Shown: piece after piece, positions 1 to 7,026 of the stretch | Numbering within the stretch: the first letter of the stretch is position 1 | Layout: each line of letters opens with the position of its first letter | NCBI GenBank assembly: GCA_050010255.1 | Contig: JBEKLJ010000134.1 | Coordinates: 1 to 9,567 of the forward strand | Length of the DNA: 9,567 bases | DNA from: JBEKLJ01 sp050010255 | GTDB taxonomy: Bacteria; Acidobacteriota; Terriglobia; Bryobacterales; Bryobacteraceae | Reading direction: 5' to 3' | Program-made: the position numbers and the translations under genes | The notes under the pieces: generated by a model | Told to the model about the DNA's origin: nothing | The model's database searches: none | The model's input: the letters and a program-made list of their open reading frames with translations, nothing else

Positions 1-149
1 ATCGAGCTGTTGCACTCGGACCATCGGCCGTAGCGCGCCGTCCCCCAGACTGTGCTGACGCTCCCGGCTAGCCCGCCCCTGGCCTGCAACCGCCCGCCGC
101 AGCCGCACATCAAAGCAGGTAGCTGGTAGTTTAGGTACGGGAGGCGGCA

Positions 150-965
150 ATGCGCACACTGAAATACGTTGGCCTGCTGAGCCTGGTTCTGGCGGGCGCC
201 GTGGCCTCCGCGCAGACCGGGTGGCGGAAGGTCGATCCGGCGCAATTGACCAAGGTCGACCAGGTACAACTGACCGACGCCCAGATCCAGGACATCATCA
301 CCCGGTTCGCCGCCAAGGAGGCCGCCTTCGCCCGGGCGCGGGAGAATTACACCTACCGGCAGACGGCCCGGGTCCAGGAGCTCGATCCTGACGGGACGGT
401 CATGGGCCGTTGGGAGATGGTGACGGACATCGTCTTCACCGAGGGCAAGCGCATCGAGCACGTCGTGCGGGCGCCCGTGGCGACGCTCAGGAACCTCCAG
501 CTCACGCCGGAGGACGAGCAGGATCTGCGCAGCGTCCAGCCCTTCGTGCTCACGACGTCGGAGCTCCCGAAGTACTACATCCGCTATCTGGGCAAGCAGA
601 TGGCCGACGAGATCCCCTGCTACGTGTTCGCGGTCAGGCCCCGGAGGCTGGAGCCGGGGCAGCGCTACTTTCAGGGCATGATCTGGGTGGACGACCGCGA
701 CGTGCAGATCGTCAAGAGCTACGGCCGGGGCGTCGGCCATGTGCACGGCGACAACCAGTTCCCGAAGTTCGAGACCTACCGCCAGCAGATCGACGGCAAG
801 TACTGGTTCCCGACCTACACGCGGGCCGACGACGTGCTCCAGTTCCAGGGCGGGCCGCAGCGGGTCAGGACGATGGTTCGCTACGAGAACTACCGGCAGT
901 TCCGCAGCGACGTCGAGATCCAGTACGGCGAGCCCGTTGGCGGCCAGCCACCGCCCAAGAAGTGA
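150..965 (+). CDS. Exported LolA-like (outer membrane lipoprotein-sorting-type) hypothetical protein
   Basis: The protein has 271 aa. Residues 1-21 form a clear Sec signal peptide (Arg/Lys n-region, Leu/Val-rich core, ASA|Q cleavage), so it should act in the periplasm or at the outer membrane. The mature part is soluble. It has blocks typical of an acidobacterial family with a LolA/RseB-like open beta-sheet fold: 'ENYTYRQTARVQELD', 'LTPEDEQDL', 'PFVLTTSELPKYYIRYLG', 'MIWVDDRDVQIVKSYGR' and 'DGKYWFPTYTRADD'. I recognise these as a conserved unnamed family; the LolA-like fold is inferred and no substrate can be named. The ATG at 150 is supported by GGGAGG at 139-144, 5 nt upstream. The tail is Pro/Lys-rich (QPPPKK). 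The gene stands alone and converges with the GAF-ANTAR gene across only 10 bp. Coding status is very likely; the function is unknown. Confidence 0.85.
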   Translation: MRTLKYVGLLSLVLAGAVASAQTGWRKVDPAQLTKVDQVQLTDAQIQDIITRFAAKEAAFARARENYTYRQTARVQELDPDGTVMGRWEMVTDIVFTEGKRIEHVVRAPVATLRNLQLTPEDEQDLRSVQPFVLTTSELPKYYIRYLGKQMADEIPCYVFAVRPRRLEPGQRYFQGMIWVDDRDVQIVKSYGRGVGHVHGDNQFPKFETYRQQIDGKYWFPTYTRADDVLQFQGGPQRVRTMVRYENYRQFRSDVEIQYGEPVGGQPPPKK

Positions 966-975
966 CGCTAGCCCG

Positions 976-1749
976 CTAGGATGACGTCTGGTCCGAATCC
1001 GCGCCGGGCTTCGGGGGCTGTTCGAGGCTCTCGGCCAGCACGATGGCCTGGGCCAGCTCGGCCATGGGCTTTCGCATCCGGCGGCTCTCGTTCCGCAGCC
1101 GCAGGTACGCCTCCTCCTCGGTGAGGTTGAGCCGCTTCTGGAGAAGGCCCTTGGCGCGCTCGATGAGCTTGCGCAGCTCGAGTTGCCGCCGCATCTCGAG
1201 CGTTGCTTCCTGGAGCCGCGTGTTCTCCTCGGACAGGCGTGCCCGGACCAGCGCGCCTCCGAGCTGCTCGCCGATGAAGGTCACCAGCCCGATCTCGTCG
1301 GGGGTGTGCGCGTGCGGCGCCCTGTGGTGGACGTTGACGACGCCGATCACATCGCCGCCGGAGACCAGCGGCGCCGAGAGCAGCGCCTCGTAAGTATCCT
1401 CGACCAGGGAGGCGAACCGCTTGAAGCGCGGATCGTCGAACGCCCCGCGCGGCAGCGCGACGGCGGCCTTGTGCTCGGCCACCCAGCCGGCCACGCCTTC
1501 CCCGAGCTTCAGGCGCAGGCTGCCGATCTCGGCCCGGTGCGGGAGCTGGGAGGCCCGTAGCACCACCTCGCTGGTCCCCGGCTCGGCCAGGTAAATCAGG
1601 CAGGCGTCGCACTGAGTTGCGGCGGTGACAAGTTCGATCAGCTCGAGCAGGATGGCATCCAGCGGCAGGCCCGAGCTCACCATCCTGCTGATGCGGTGCA
1701 GCAACTCCAGATGGCGCGCGTCGAGCGACGCGGGATTCGGCCCGTCCAT
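976..1749 (-). CDS. GAF-ANTAR domain regulator (putative RNA-binding antiterminator)
   Basis: The protein has 257 aa from the ATG; a TTG two codons upstream (1753-1755) is an alternative start. A GAF sensor domain spans roughly residues 28-170 ('LKLGEGVAGWVAEH', 'SAPLVSGGDVIGVVNVHH'). A short coiled-coil linker (about 172-192, Glu/Arg/Leu-rich) joins it to a C-terminal ANTAR domain at about 193-242 ('IERAKGLLQKRLNLTEEEAY', then 'LRLRNESRRMRKPMAELAQA'). Known ANTAR proteins bind paired hexaloop hairpins in leader RNAs and prevent termination. GAF domains bind small ligands or report redox/light state. By inference this is a one-component cytoplasmic regulator that links a signal to transcript elongation. 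No histidine kinase or receiver partner lies in the window. It is downstream of and co-directional with the DinB gene (91 bp gap), with its own weak promoter candidate in that gap. Its RNA targets are not evident here. Confidence 0.9.
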   Translation of the reverse strand: MDGPNPASLDARHLELLHRISRMVSSGLPLDAILLELIELVTAATQCDACLIYLAEPGTSEVVLRASQLPHRAEIGSLRLKLGEGVAGWVAEHKAAVALPRGAFDDPRFKRFASLVEDTYEALLSAPLVSGGDVIGVVNVHHRAPHAHTPDEIGLVTFIGEQLGGALVRARLSEENTRLQEATLEMRRQLELRKLIERAKGLLQKRLNLTEEEAYLRLRNESRRMRKPMAELAQAIVLAESLEQPPKPGADSDQTSS

Positions 1750-1754
1750 GCTCA

Positions 1755-1784
1755 AGCGTAGGCGGAAAGCCGTCCGGCAGTCAA
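1755..1784 (-). promoter_or_regulatory. Candidate sigma70 promoter for the GAF-ANTAR gene
   Basis: On the minus strand there is TTGACT (1784-1779), an 18-bp spacer and TACGCT (1760-1755). The -35 is one mismatch from consensus. The -10 keeps only TA...T. The predicted start point falls at or next to the ATG at 1749, which would give a leaderless transcript; no Shine-Dalgarno is visible before that ATG. The call is weak because of the poor -10. Confidence 0.3.
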
Positions 1785-1840
1785 TCGAAAGTTTCTATGG
1801 AGAAGATAGGCGCAACGCGCGCCCGCCGCGCCGCTCAGGA

Positions 1841-2326
1841 TCAGTGCGTCGAACGCGATTGCTTGTACCGCTCGCGCACGCCGCGGATCTGCCCTACGTG
1901 CGTGTCAACGTGGTTCGCCATCATCTCGACGAGCTGGCGCAGCGTCATGGGACCGCGCAGGTTGTGGGTGCCCTCGCGCCCGAAGGCTTCCGGGGGCAGC
2001 TCTTTGAGCAACGCGTAGCTCTCCGCGCGGAGGCGCCGGAACGTCTCGATTGACTGGGAGGTCTTGCGTCGGGCGTAGTCCAGGTTCTTCGCCCAGGCGT
2101 CCTGGTCGTAAGCGATCAGGGTCGGGTTCTCCTCGGCGATGACGCGGCGCAGGCGGTCGGCGCTGACCAGCTCGCCATCGGCCAGGTGCGCGACAATCTG
2201 GCGCACGCTCCATTTGCCCGGCTCGGGGACGAAATCCAGCTCGGCGCCCGCGGCGCCGGTCATGACCGTGGCGATCAGCTCCGCTCCCCTCCGGTAACGC
2301 TCCAGCAGCTCCGCCACTTCGCTCAT
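1841..2326 (-). CDS. DinB superfamily (DinB_2-type) protein
   Basis: The protein has 161 aa, the usual size for a DinB/YfiT-type four-helix bundle. The N-terminal helix ends in 'GKWSVRQIVAHLADGE', where His47 is the first expected metal ligand. The C-terminal helix has 'MMANHVDTHVGQIRGVRER', supplying His139 and His143 as the other two ligands of the family's His triad. Known relatives bind a divalent metal; some are thiol (bacillithiol or mycothiol) transferases or damage-induced proteins, but most have no known reaction. There is no signal peptide or membrane segment, so it is cytoplasmic. The ATG is fixed by a strong minus-strand Shine-Dalgarno (AGGAGG at 2332-2337, 5 nt spacing). It is divergent from the DUF72 gene with under 60 bp between starts, and co-directional with the GAF-ANTAR gene. 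The family call is firm; the reaction is unknown. Confidence 0.9.
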   Translation of the reverse strand: MSEVAELLERYRRGAELIATVMTGAAGAELDFVPEPGKWSVRQIVAHLADGELVSADRLRRVIAEENPTLIAYDQDAWAKNLDYARRKTSQSIETFRRLRAESYALLKELPPEAFGREGTHNLRGPMTLRQLVEMMANHVDTHVGQIRGVRERYKQSRSTH

Positions 2327-2363
2327 GGGCGCCTCCTAAGGATTCAGCGTAGCGCGGCGTGCC

Positions 2364-3338
2364 ATGATGGTGGGGACCGCTTTCATGTCCTCGATGCCCT
2401 TGTTTGACGAGCGGCCGCCTTTCGGCCGCGAGCGGCTCGCCGAGGTCCTGCGGCGCCTGGCCGGGGAGCGGATTTTCATCGGGACCAGCTCGTGGAAATA
2501 CCCCGGCTGGATCGGGCAGGTCTACACCCGCGAGCCGTACCTTTCCCGCGGGGCGTTCTCCGAGAAGCTGTTCCAGGCCCAGTGCCTGCGCGAGTACGCG
2601 CGCACGTTCCCGATCGTCTGCGGCGATTTCTCCTTCTACCAGTTCCCTTCCGAGCAATACTGGGACCGGCTGTTCGGCTCGGCGCCCGAGACGCTGCAAT
2701 ACGCCTTCAAGGCGCCCGAGCAGATCACCGCGAAGATCTTCCCATCGCACCCGCGCTACGGCGCGCAGGGCGGCGCGGCCAACCCCTCGTTTCTGGACGC
2801 CGCGCTGCTCGAGGAGGCGTTCCTGCGGCCGCTTGAGCCTTACGGCGACCGCGTCGCCGTTGTGATCTTCGAGTTCGGCGCGTTTTCCCGGCAGGCCTAC
2901 CCTCACGCGCGCAAGTTTCTGGCCGGCCTGGACCGCTTTCTGGCCGCGCTGCCCCGGCGCTTCCGCTACTCGGTGGAGATCCGCAACCCGGAGTTCCTGG
3001 GCCCGGACTACTTTCGGTGTCTGGCGGCGCACGGGGTCGCGCACGTCTTCAACGCCTGGACGCGCATGCCCGAGCTCAAGGCGCAGATCCGGCTGGCGGG
3101 CGCATTCACGGCGGACTACACCGTCTGCCGCGCGCTGCTCAGCCGCGGCCGCGGCTACGAGGACGCCGTGAAGCTCTTGTCGCCCTACGAAGAGATCCAG
3201 GACCCGAACCCGGAGGGCCGGCAGGCCATCCGGGACCTGATCGAGTGGGCCCGGACGAACCACGCCGCGGCGTTCATCTTCGTCAACAACCGCTTCGAGG
3301 GCAACGCCCCGCGGACCATCGAAGCCGTGGTTGAATGA
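2364..3338 (+). CDS. DUF72 domain-containing protein (YecE-like TIM-barrel family)
   Basis: The protein has 324 aa from the first ATG. Family hallmarks appear in order: 'IFIGTSSWKYPGW' (37-49), 'VCGDFSFYQFP' (85-95), 'LQYAFKAPEQIT' (111-122), 'RYSVEIRNPEFL' (201-212) and the C-terminal 'FIFVNNRFEGNAP' (304-316). DUF72 proteins adopt a TIM barrel and are widespread; no enzymatic reaction is established. The true start is uncertain. ATGs at 2364, 2367, 2385 and 2394 are all in frame. The ATG at 2385 has a GGTGGGG stretch at 2369-2375 as a plausible ribosome binding site, and the conserved region begins only near 'MPLFDERPPF' (2394). No signal peptide is seen, so it is cytoplasmic. It runs divergently from DinB and convergently with the VIT1-family gene, with a hairpin just past its stop. 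Confidence 0.9.
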   Translation: MMVGTAFMSSMPLFDERPPFGRERLAEVLRRLAGERIFIGTSSWKYPGWIGQVYTREPYLSRGAFSEKLFQAQCLREYARTFPIVCGDFSFYQFPSEQYWDRLFGSAPETLQYAFKAPEQITAKIFPSHPRYGAQGGAANPSFLDAALLEEAFLRPLEPYGDRVAVVIFEFGAFSRQAYPHARKFLAGLDRFLAALPRRFRYSVEIRNPEFLGPDYFRCLAAHGVAHVFNAWTRMPELKAQIRLAGAFTADYTVCRALLSRGRGYEDAVKLLSPYEEIQDPNPEGRQAIRDLIEWARTNHAAAFIFVNNRFEGNAPRTIEAVVE

Positions 3339-3339
3339 A

Positions 3340-3393
3340 GCCGCGAATGAACGCGAATTGGCGCTGATTCAAGCATCCGCGTTCGTTCCCGGC
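3340..3393. repeat. Hairpin built from a degenerate 10-bp repeat; possible bidirectional 3' end structure
   Basis: The left arm (3340-3355) and right arm (3378-3393) pair at 15 of 16 positions as RNA (one G-U pair, one C-C mismatch) around a 22-nt loop. The left arm and loop also read as three degenerate 10-bp units starting at 3342, 3352 and 3362 (CGCGAATGAA, CGCGAATTGG, CGCTGATTCA). It begins 1 nt after the DUF72 stop and lies between two convergent genes, where a terminator or mRNA 3' stabiliser would be expected. No T-run follows on either strand, so a classical intrinsic terminator is not shown. The sequence style resembles interspersed intergenic repeats of GC-rich genomes. Confidence 0.5.
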
Positions 3394-3425
3394 TCCTGCC
3401 TATCGGCCTTCATTTGCGACCGATA

Positions 3426-4127
3426 TCAGCTAATGGCCCGCGCCAGCCCGAACGCCGCGGCCGCAGCCAGACCACCGATGAGTATGGTCTGAATGCCCCC
3501 GCGGAGCGGATGGATGCCCGTCAGGCGGCCCTTGACGTACCCAAACACGAACAGCGCCAGCAACGTCACCGCGATCGAGATCCAGAGACCTCGGAGCACG
3601 GTGTCCGCGAACATATACGGCGACAGCGGCACCAATCCGCCGACAAGGTAGGAGACTGCTATCGTGGCGGCGCTGCGCATGGCGCGGCCGGGATCGGGCA
3701 GTTCCAGGCCCAGCTCGTGCTTCATCATGAAGTCCACCCAGCGCTTCGGGTCTGCGCTGATGGCCGCCACAACGGGCTCGGTGTGCTCGGGCGCGAGGCC
3801 GTAGCCCGCGAAGACCTCGGCCACCTCGCGCCGCTCCTCCTGGGGCAATTCGATGATCTCGCGGTACTCGCGCTCCTCCTCGGCGTGGTAGTGTTCGCGA
3901 TCGGTGCGCGCCGCCAGGTACCCGCCCAGTCCCATGGCGATCGACCCGGCGGCGATCTCCGCCAGGCCCGCAATCACCACCAGCTTCGTGTTGGTAGCGG
4001 CCACCGCCCCGGAGAGACCGGCGGCCAGCGCGAACGGCACGGTCAGGCCATCGGACATCCCAATGACTACGTCGCGCACGGCTGCGGTGGCCGTGAAATG
4101 CTTTTCGATGTGCAAGGTAGCAGGCAT
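3426..4127 (-). CDS. VIT1/CCC1-family Fe2+/Mn2+ transporter
   Basis: The protein has 233 aa with five predicted membrane segments at about 17-42, 47-73, 152-172, 180-200 and 208-231. TM1 carries the family signature 'VVIGMSDGLTVPFALAAGLS', with Asp26 at the position of the conserved transport Asp. TM2 carries 'GLAEIAAGSIAMGLGGYLAA', with Glu57 and Met65 as likely cation-path residues. Between TM2 and TM3 lies the hydrophilic Glu-rich metal-binding segment ('EEEREYREIIELPQEERREV'), followed by 'WVDFMMKHELGL'. Known members move Fe2+ or Mn2+ out of the cytosol in exchange for protons; cytoplasmic metal detoxification is inferred. The ATG is preceded by only a weak GAAAG. A TATCCT hexamer at 4146-4141 on the minus strand could be a -10 and would again give a very short leader. 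It is divergent from the barrel gene. Confidence 0.92.
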   Translation of the reverse strand: MPATLHIEKHFTATAAVRDVVIGMSDGLTVPFALAAGLSGAVAATNTKLVVIAGLAEIAAGSIAMGLGGYLAARTDREHYHAEEEREYREIIELPQEERREVAEVFAGYGLAPEHTEPVVAAISADPKRWVDFMMKHELGLELPDPGRAMRSAATIAVSYLVGGLVPLSPYMFADTVLRGLWISIAVTLLALFVFGYVKGRLTGIHPLRGGIQTILIGGLAAAAAFGLARAIS

Positions 4128-4198
4128 AAGCGTCTTTCACAGGATACCGGCTTGGCCGGCCGGCGCAAGCTAAAGTGAACACCCGGTACCAAAAGCCC

Positions 4199-4227
4199 TG
4201 GACACCAGCGCCCGAATGGATTCTAAT
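4199..4227 (+). promoter_or_regulatory. Sigma70-like promoter of the barrel-GH44 unit, predicted leaderless
   Basis: TGGACA (4199-4204), a 17-bp spacer and TCTAAT (4222-4227) each differ from the consensus hexamer by one base, with ideal spacing. The expected start point is about 7 nt past the -10, at 4234-4235, which is the ATG of the barrel gene. No Shine-Dalgarno precedes that ATG. Further upstream, a GCTTG/CAAGC inverted repeat (4150-4154 and 4166-4170) encloses GGCCGGCC between this gene and the divergent transporter. It might be an operator but is unproven. Confidence 0.55.
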
Positions 4228-4234
4228 AGTGCCG

Positions 4235-4933
4235 ATGAAACCTGTTTCGCTGGTCTCGTGCATTCTCCTGGCCGCGGCGGTTCCCGCCCTGGCTCAGGAG
4301 TGGGAGTTTGGGCTCGGCGCCGGCTACGGCTTCAGCCGCGGCGCCGACATCCGGAGTGATGCCGGAACAGCTCGCGCCGGTTTCGGCCGGGGTCTGGTCT
4401 TGAGCGCCTACGGCGCCCAGAACGGGGACTGGCTCAGCGGCGAGCTGCGCTATGACTTCAAGTTCAGCGACTCCCATCTCTCGGGCCTCGGTCAGTCGAC
4501 CTCCCTTGATGGCCAGGTCCACAGCCTGCACTTCGACTTCCTGTTCCACCCCCGGCAGCGCCGGGTGCAGCCGTTCGTGATCTTGGGCGCCGGCATCCGC
4601 TACTACCGCGCCACCGGGACGCCACTGCCCATCCAGCCGCTCGGCACCATCGCCGCGCTGATGCGCGCCAACCAGGTCGAGCCGTTGATCGCCCCGGGCG
4701 TCGGCTTGAAGCTCAAAGTGGGCGGCCGCGCGGTGGTTCGCCTGGAATTGCGCGACTACATCACGCCCTTCCCCCAGAAGGTCATCACGCCCTATAGCGG
4801 CACCGACGCCTCCTGGAAGCTCAAGTACCCGCCGCCTATTCTGACCCTGGAACCCACTGGGAGGACCGGCAGCGACGTGAGCGGCTGGCTGCACGACTTC
4901 ACGCCCATGGTCAGCATCGGGGTAACATTCTAA
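4235..4933 (+). CDS. Outer-membrane beta-barrel protein
   Basis: The protein has 232 aa. A signal peptide spans residues 1-20 ('MKPVSLVSCILLAAAVPALA', cleaved before Gln21). The mature part is rich in alternating aromatic/Gly strands ('WEFGLGAGYGFSRG', 'WLSGELRYDFKFSDS', 'QPFVILGAGIRYYRA', 'IAPGVGLKLKVGGRAVVRLE') and ends in 'FTPMVSIGVTF'. This is a terminal Phe beta-signal of the kind recognised by the BAM machinery. Size and strand pattern fit a small (about 8-strand) OmpA/OmpW-like barrel; the exact family is not certain. The frame stays open up to a GTG at 4175, but the ATG at 4235 gives the clean signal peptide and matches the leaderless promoter, so I prefer it. The stop lies 1 nt before the GTG of the first GH44 gene, implying one transcript and probable translational coupling. 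A role alongside secreted glucanase is inferred from context only. Confidence 0.87.
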   Translation: MKPVSLVSCILLAAAVPALAQEWEFGLGAGYGFSRGADIRSDAGTARAGFGRGLVLSAYGAQNGDWLSGELRYDFKFSDSHLSGLGQSTSLDGQVHSLHFDFLFHPRQRRVQPFVILGAGIRYYRATGTPLPIQPLGTIAALMRANQVEPLIAPGVGLKLKVGGRAVVRLELRDYITPFPQKVITPYSGTDASWKLKYPPPILTLEPTGRTGSDVSGWLHDFTPMVSIGVTF

Positions 4934-4934
4934 T

Positions 4935-6731
4935 GTGAGGGGAAAATTCGCTTTACTAGCTGCCGGCCTCGTCGCGGGCGGGCTGGCGCTGGCGCAACCC
5001 GGGCCGGCCTTGTCGGTGGACGCGCAGGCCGCCCGGCATTCGATCAGCCCAGACATCTACGGCATCAACTGGTGGTGGGACGGCGAAGCCGACTTCAACA
5101 ACCGGCCGCCCACGAATCCAAACGTGACGGCAGCGGCCGCCGACCTGCGCGTCGGCGTCCGCCGCTGGGGCGGCAATAACATGAGCCGCTACAACTGGAG
5201 GCTCGACGTCTGGAACATCGATGCTGACTGGTTCTTCGAAGTCCTGCCGGACAACAACCCGCGTCCGGATCTGCTGCCCGACGGTTCCAGATTCAACGGT
5301 TTCCTGGAATACACACGCGTAACGGGCAGCAAGCTCATGGGCACCATCCCGCTTCTCGAGTGGCTGCCCAAAGCGCGGCAGAGGATGTGCAGCTTCAGCG
5401 TGCTCAAGTACGGAACTCAATGCAGCACGGACCAGTATTTCGCGGACTGCGGCAACGGCGTCATCAGCACGCCCACCTGCGCGAACAGCCCGCAATACAT
5501 TCAGAACGATCCCCGCGACGCCGCTGCCCAATTCGACGAGAGCTACCAGCGAGACTGGGTAGCGTACGTCGTTTCCAAGTACGGCCGGGCGGACCAGGGC
5601 GGCGTGGCGTTCTGGAGCCTCGACAACGAGCCGGTCTGGTGGAGCAGCACGCACCGCGACGTCCACCCGCTGGCGCAGACCTATGATGAGACACTGAACC
5701 TCGGGATTGCCTACGCCGCCGCCATCAAGGATGCCGACCCGACCGCGCTGGTCGCCGGCCCGGTGCAGGCCGGCTGGGGATCGTACTTCTACTCGCTGAC
5801 CGACATGAATGCCGGCTGGGCGCGCGGCGGCTTCTGGATGAACCCGACCGATCGCATCGCGCATGGCGGCGTGGATTTCTCCTCCTGGTACCTCCAGCAG
5901 TTCAAGCAGTACGAGGACCAGAACAGCCGGCGCCTGCTCGATTACTTCGATCTGCACGCCTACAACATCATCCCGGATACGATGTCGGATTCACAACGGC
6001 TTCAGTCCACGCGGGTGTTGTGGGACCCGGCCTACACCGCCGTACTCGACACCTTCTGGGTGCGCGACGCAAACGGGCAGCCCGTGGCGCCCCGCCTGAT
6101 CCCGCGCATGCGCGACTGGGTCAACCAGAACTATCCCGGCACCAAGACCGCCATTACTGAGTACATCTGGGGCGCGCTCAACACCATGAACGGCGGGCTG
6201 GCGCAGGCCGACATCCTCGGTATCTTCGGCCGCGAGGGCCTGGACTTGGGCACGCTTTGGGGCACGCTGAAAACCACCGACCCCGGCGCTTTCGCGTTCA
6301 AGATCTACCGCAACTATGACGGCATCGGCGGCGCCTTCGGCGAGACCAGCGTGCAGGCCACCACCGGCAACCCCGACCAGCTCTCCATCTTCGCGGCCCA
6401 GCGCTCCGATTCGGCACTCACCATCCTGGTGCTCAACAAGACCTCCGGCGGGCTTTCGAGCACCATCAACATTTCCAACTTCACGCCCGACCAGAACGCG
6501 CAAGTCTGGCAGTACAGCCAGGCGAACCTGACCGCGATCCTGGGGCCGGCCAACGTAGCGGTGACCGGCAGCACCATCAGCGCCACTTTCCCCGCTTCCT
6601 CGATGACACTGTTCGTCGTGCCGGCTTCCCCCAGCGTGCTGCCGGTGCCCAAGCCGGTCATCACCGCCGTGACCAACGCGGCCTCTTACCAGAGCCGCAT
6701 CGCGCCCGGCCAGATGGTCATCGTCTGGTGA
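4935..6731 (+). CDS. Secreted GH44 endo-beta-1,4-glucanase/xyloglucanase, copy 1, truncated by in-frame TGA
   Basis: The product has 598 aa starting at GTG; an in-frame TAA at 4923 leaves no other start. The signal peptide is residues 1-20 (ALA|Q). The GH44 catalytic TIM barrel spans about 25-460: 'IYGINWWWDG' (41-50), 'RRWGGN' (76-81), 'WSLDNEPVWW' with acid/base Glu232, 'LLDYFDLHAYN', and 'YPGTKTAITEY' with nucleophile Glu409. These align with the two catalytic Glu of characterised GH44 enzymes (Clostridium CelJ, Paenibacillus XEG44). The family beta-sandwich follows (about 462-570), then only some 24 residues of a TIGR03437 tail before the TGA. Four cysteines (152, 163, 172, 182) suggest disulfides. 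The family hydrolyses beta-1,4-glucan, especially xyloglucan; the exact substrate is not shown here. All catalytic parts are present, so an active but tail-less enzyme is plausible. It is probably cotranscribed and coupled with the barrel gene. Confidence 0.93.
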   Translation: MRGKFALLAAGLVAGGLALAQPGPALSVDAQAARHSISPDIYGINWWWDGEADFNNRPPTNPNVTAAAADLRVGVRRWGGNNMSRYNWRLDVWNIDADWFFEVLPDNNPRPDLLPDGSRFNGFLEYTRVTGSKLMGTIPLLEWLPKARQRMCSFSVLKYGTQCSTDQYFADCGNGVISTPTCANSPQYIQNDPRDAAAQFDESYQRDWVAYVVSKYGRADQGGVAFWSLDNEPVWWSSTHRDVHPLAQTYDETLNLGIAYAAAIKDADPTALVAGPVQAGWGSYFYSLTDMNAGWARGGFWMNPTDRIAHGGVDFSSWYLQQFKQYEDQNSRRLLDYFDLHAYNIIPDTMSDSQRLQSTRVLWDPAYTAVLDTFWVRDANGQPVAPRLIPRMRDWVNQNYPGTKTAITEYIWGALNTMNGGLAQADILGIFGREGLDLGTLWGTLKTTDPGAFAFKIYRNYDGIGGAFGETSVQATTGNPDQLSIFAAQRSDSALTILVLNKTSGGLSSTINISNFTPDQNAQVWQYSQANLTAILGPANVAVTGSTISATFPASSMTLFVVPASPSVLPVPKPVITAVTNAASYQSRIAPGQMVIVW

Positions 6732-7026
6732 GGGAACCTGGGGCCGGCCAACCTCGACATCGTAATTGTGGCGGAGCCGAACGGCATCATCAGAACCGAG
6801 ATGGACGGTGTGCGGATTCTCTTCGACGGCATCCCCGCCCCGATGATCTATGTCTTGGCCAACCAGTGCGCGGCCGTGGTGCCGTATCTCGCGGCATTCA
6901 AGCCCACCACGCACGTCCAGGTCGAGTACCAGGGCGTGCGCTCGGACCCCTTCGAAATCTCGGTTTCGCCCACCGGGCCGGGGCTGTTCACCGTCAACAT
7001 GCAGGGCACAGGCCAGGCGGCGATGC
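6318..7026 (+). repeat. Direct repeat, copy 1 (3' half of GH44 copy 1)
   Basis: This segment aligns without gaps to 8859-9567 at a constant offset of 2541 nt. By eye there are about 40 mismatches in 709 bp (23 in 6318-6731, 17 in 6732-7026). The left edge is abrupt: the preceding about 130 bp of the two genes differ at many positions and contain length changes. The right edge is the window end, so the repeat may continue up to about 7361. Confidence 0.85.

Noticed and set aside
1..149. A gene or RNA upstream of the first CDS.
   Set aside because: No frame with recognisable protein features and no convincing structured RNA. It is treated as a leader/intergenic region with nothing certain beyond the ribosome binding site.
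966..975. Intrinsic terminator between the first two convergent genes (CTAG-CCCG-CTAG at about 969-980).
   Set aside because: The stem is only 4 bp and no T-run follows. It is too weak to call.
1905..3263. A 452-codon open frame on the minus strand across DinB and DUF72.
   Set aside because: It is antisense to two well-recognised genes, rich in Arg/Gly/Ala/Pro with no recognisable domain, and typical of GC-rich shadow frames.
4175..4234. A 20-residue N-terminal extension of the barrel protein from GTG 4175.
   Set aside because: It would bury the signal peptide behind a hydrophilic stretch and place the promoter inside the gene. The ATG at 4235 fits both signals.
6729..6731. TGA in GH44 copy 1 as a recoded codon (selenocysteine, or UGA read as glycine as in Gracilibacteria/SR1).
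   Set aside because: The aligned residue in copy 2 is Gly encoded by GGA, not Cys or Sec, and I see no obvious SECIS-like hairpin need. Several other genes here (150-965, DinB, DUF72) end in TGA, so UGA is a normal stop in this genome.
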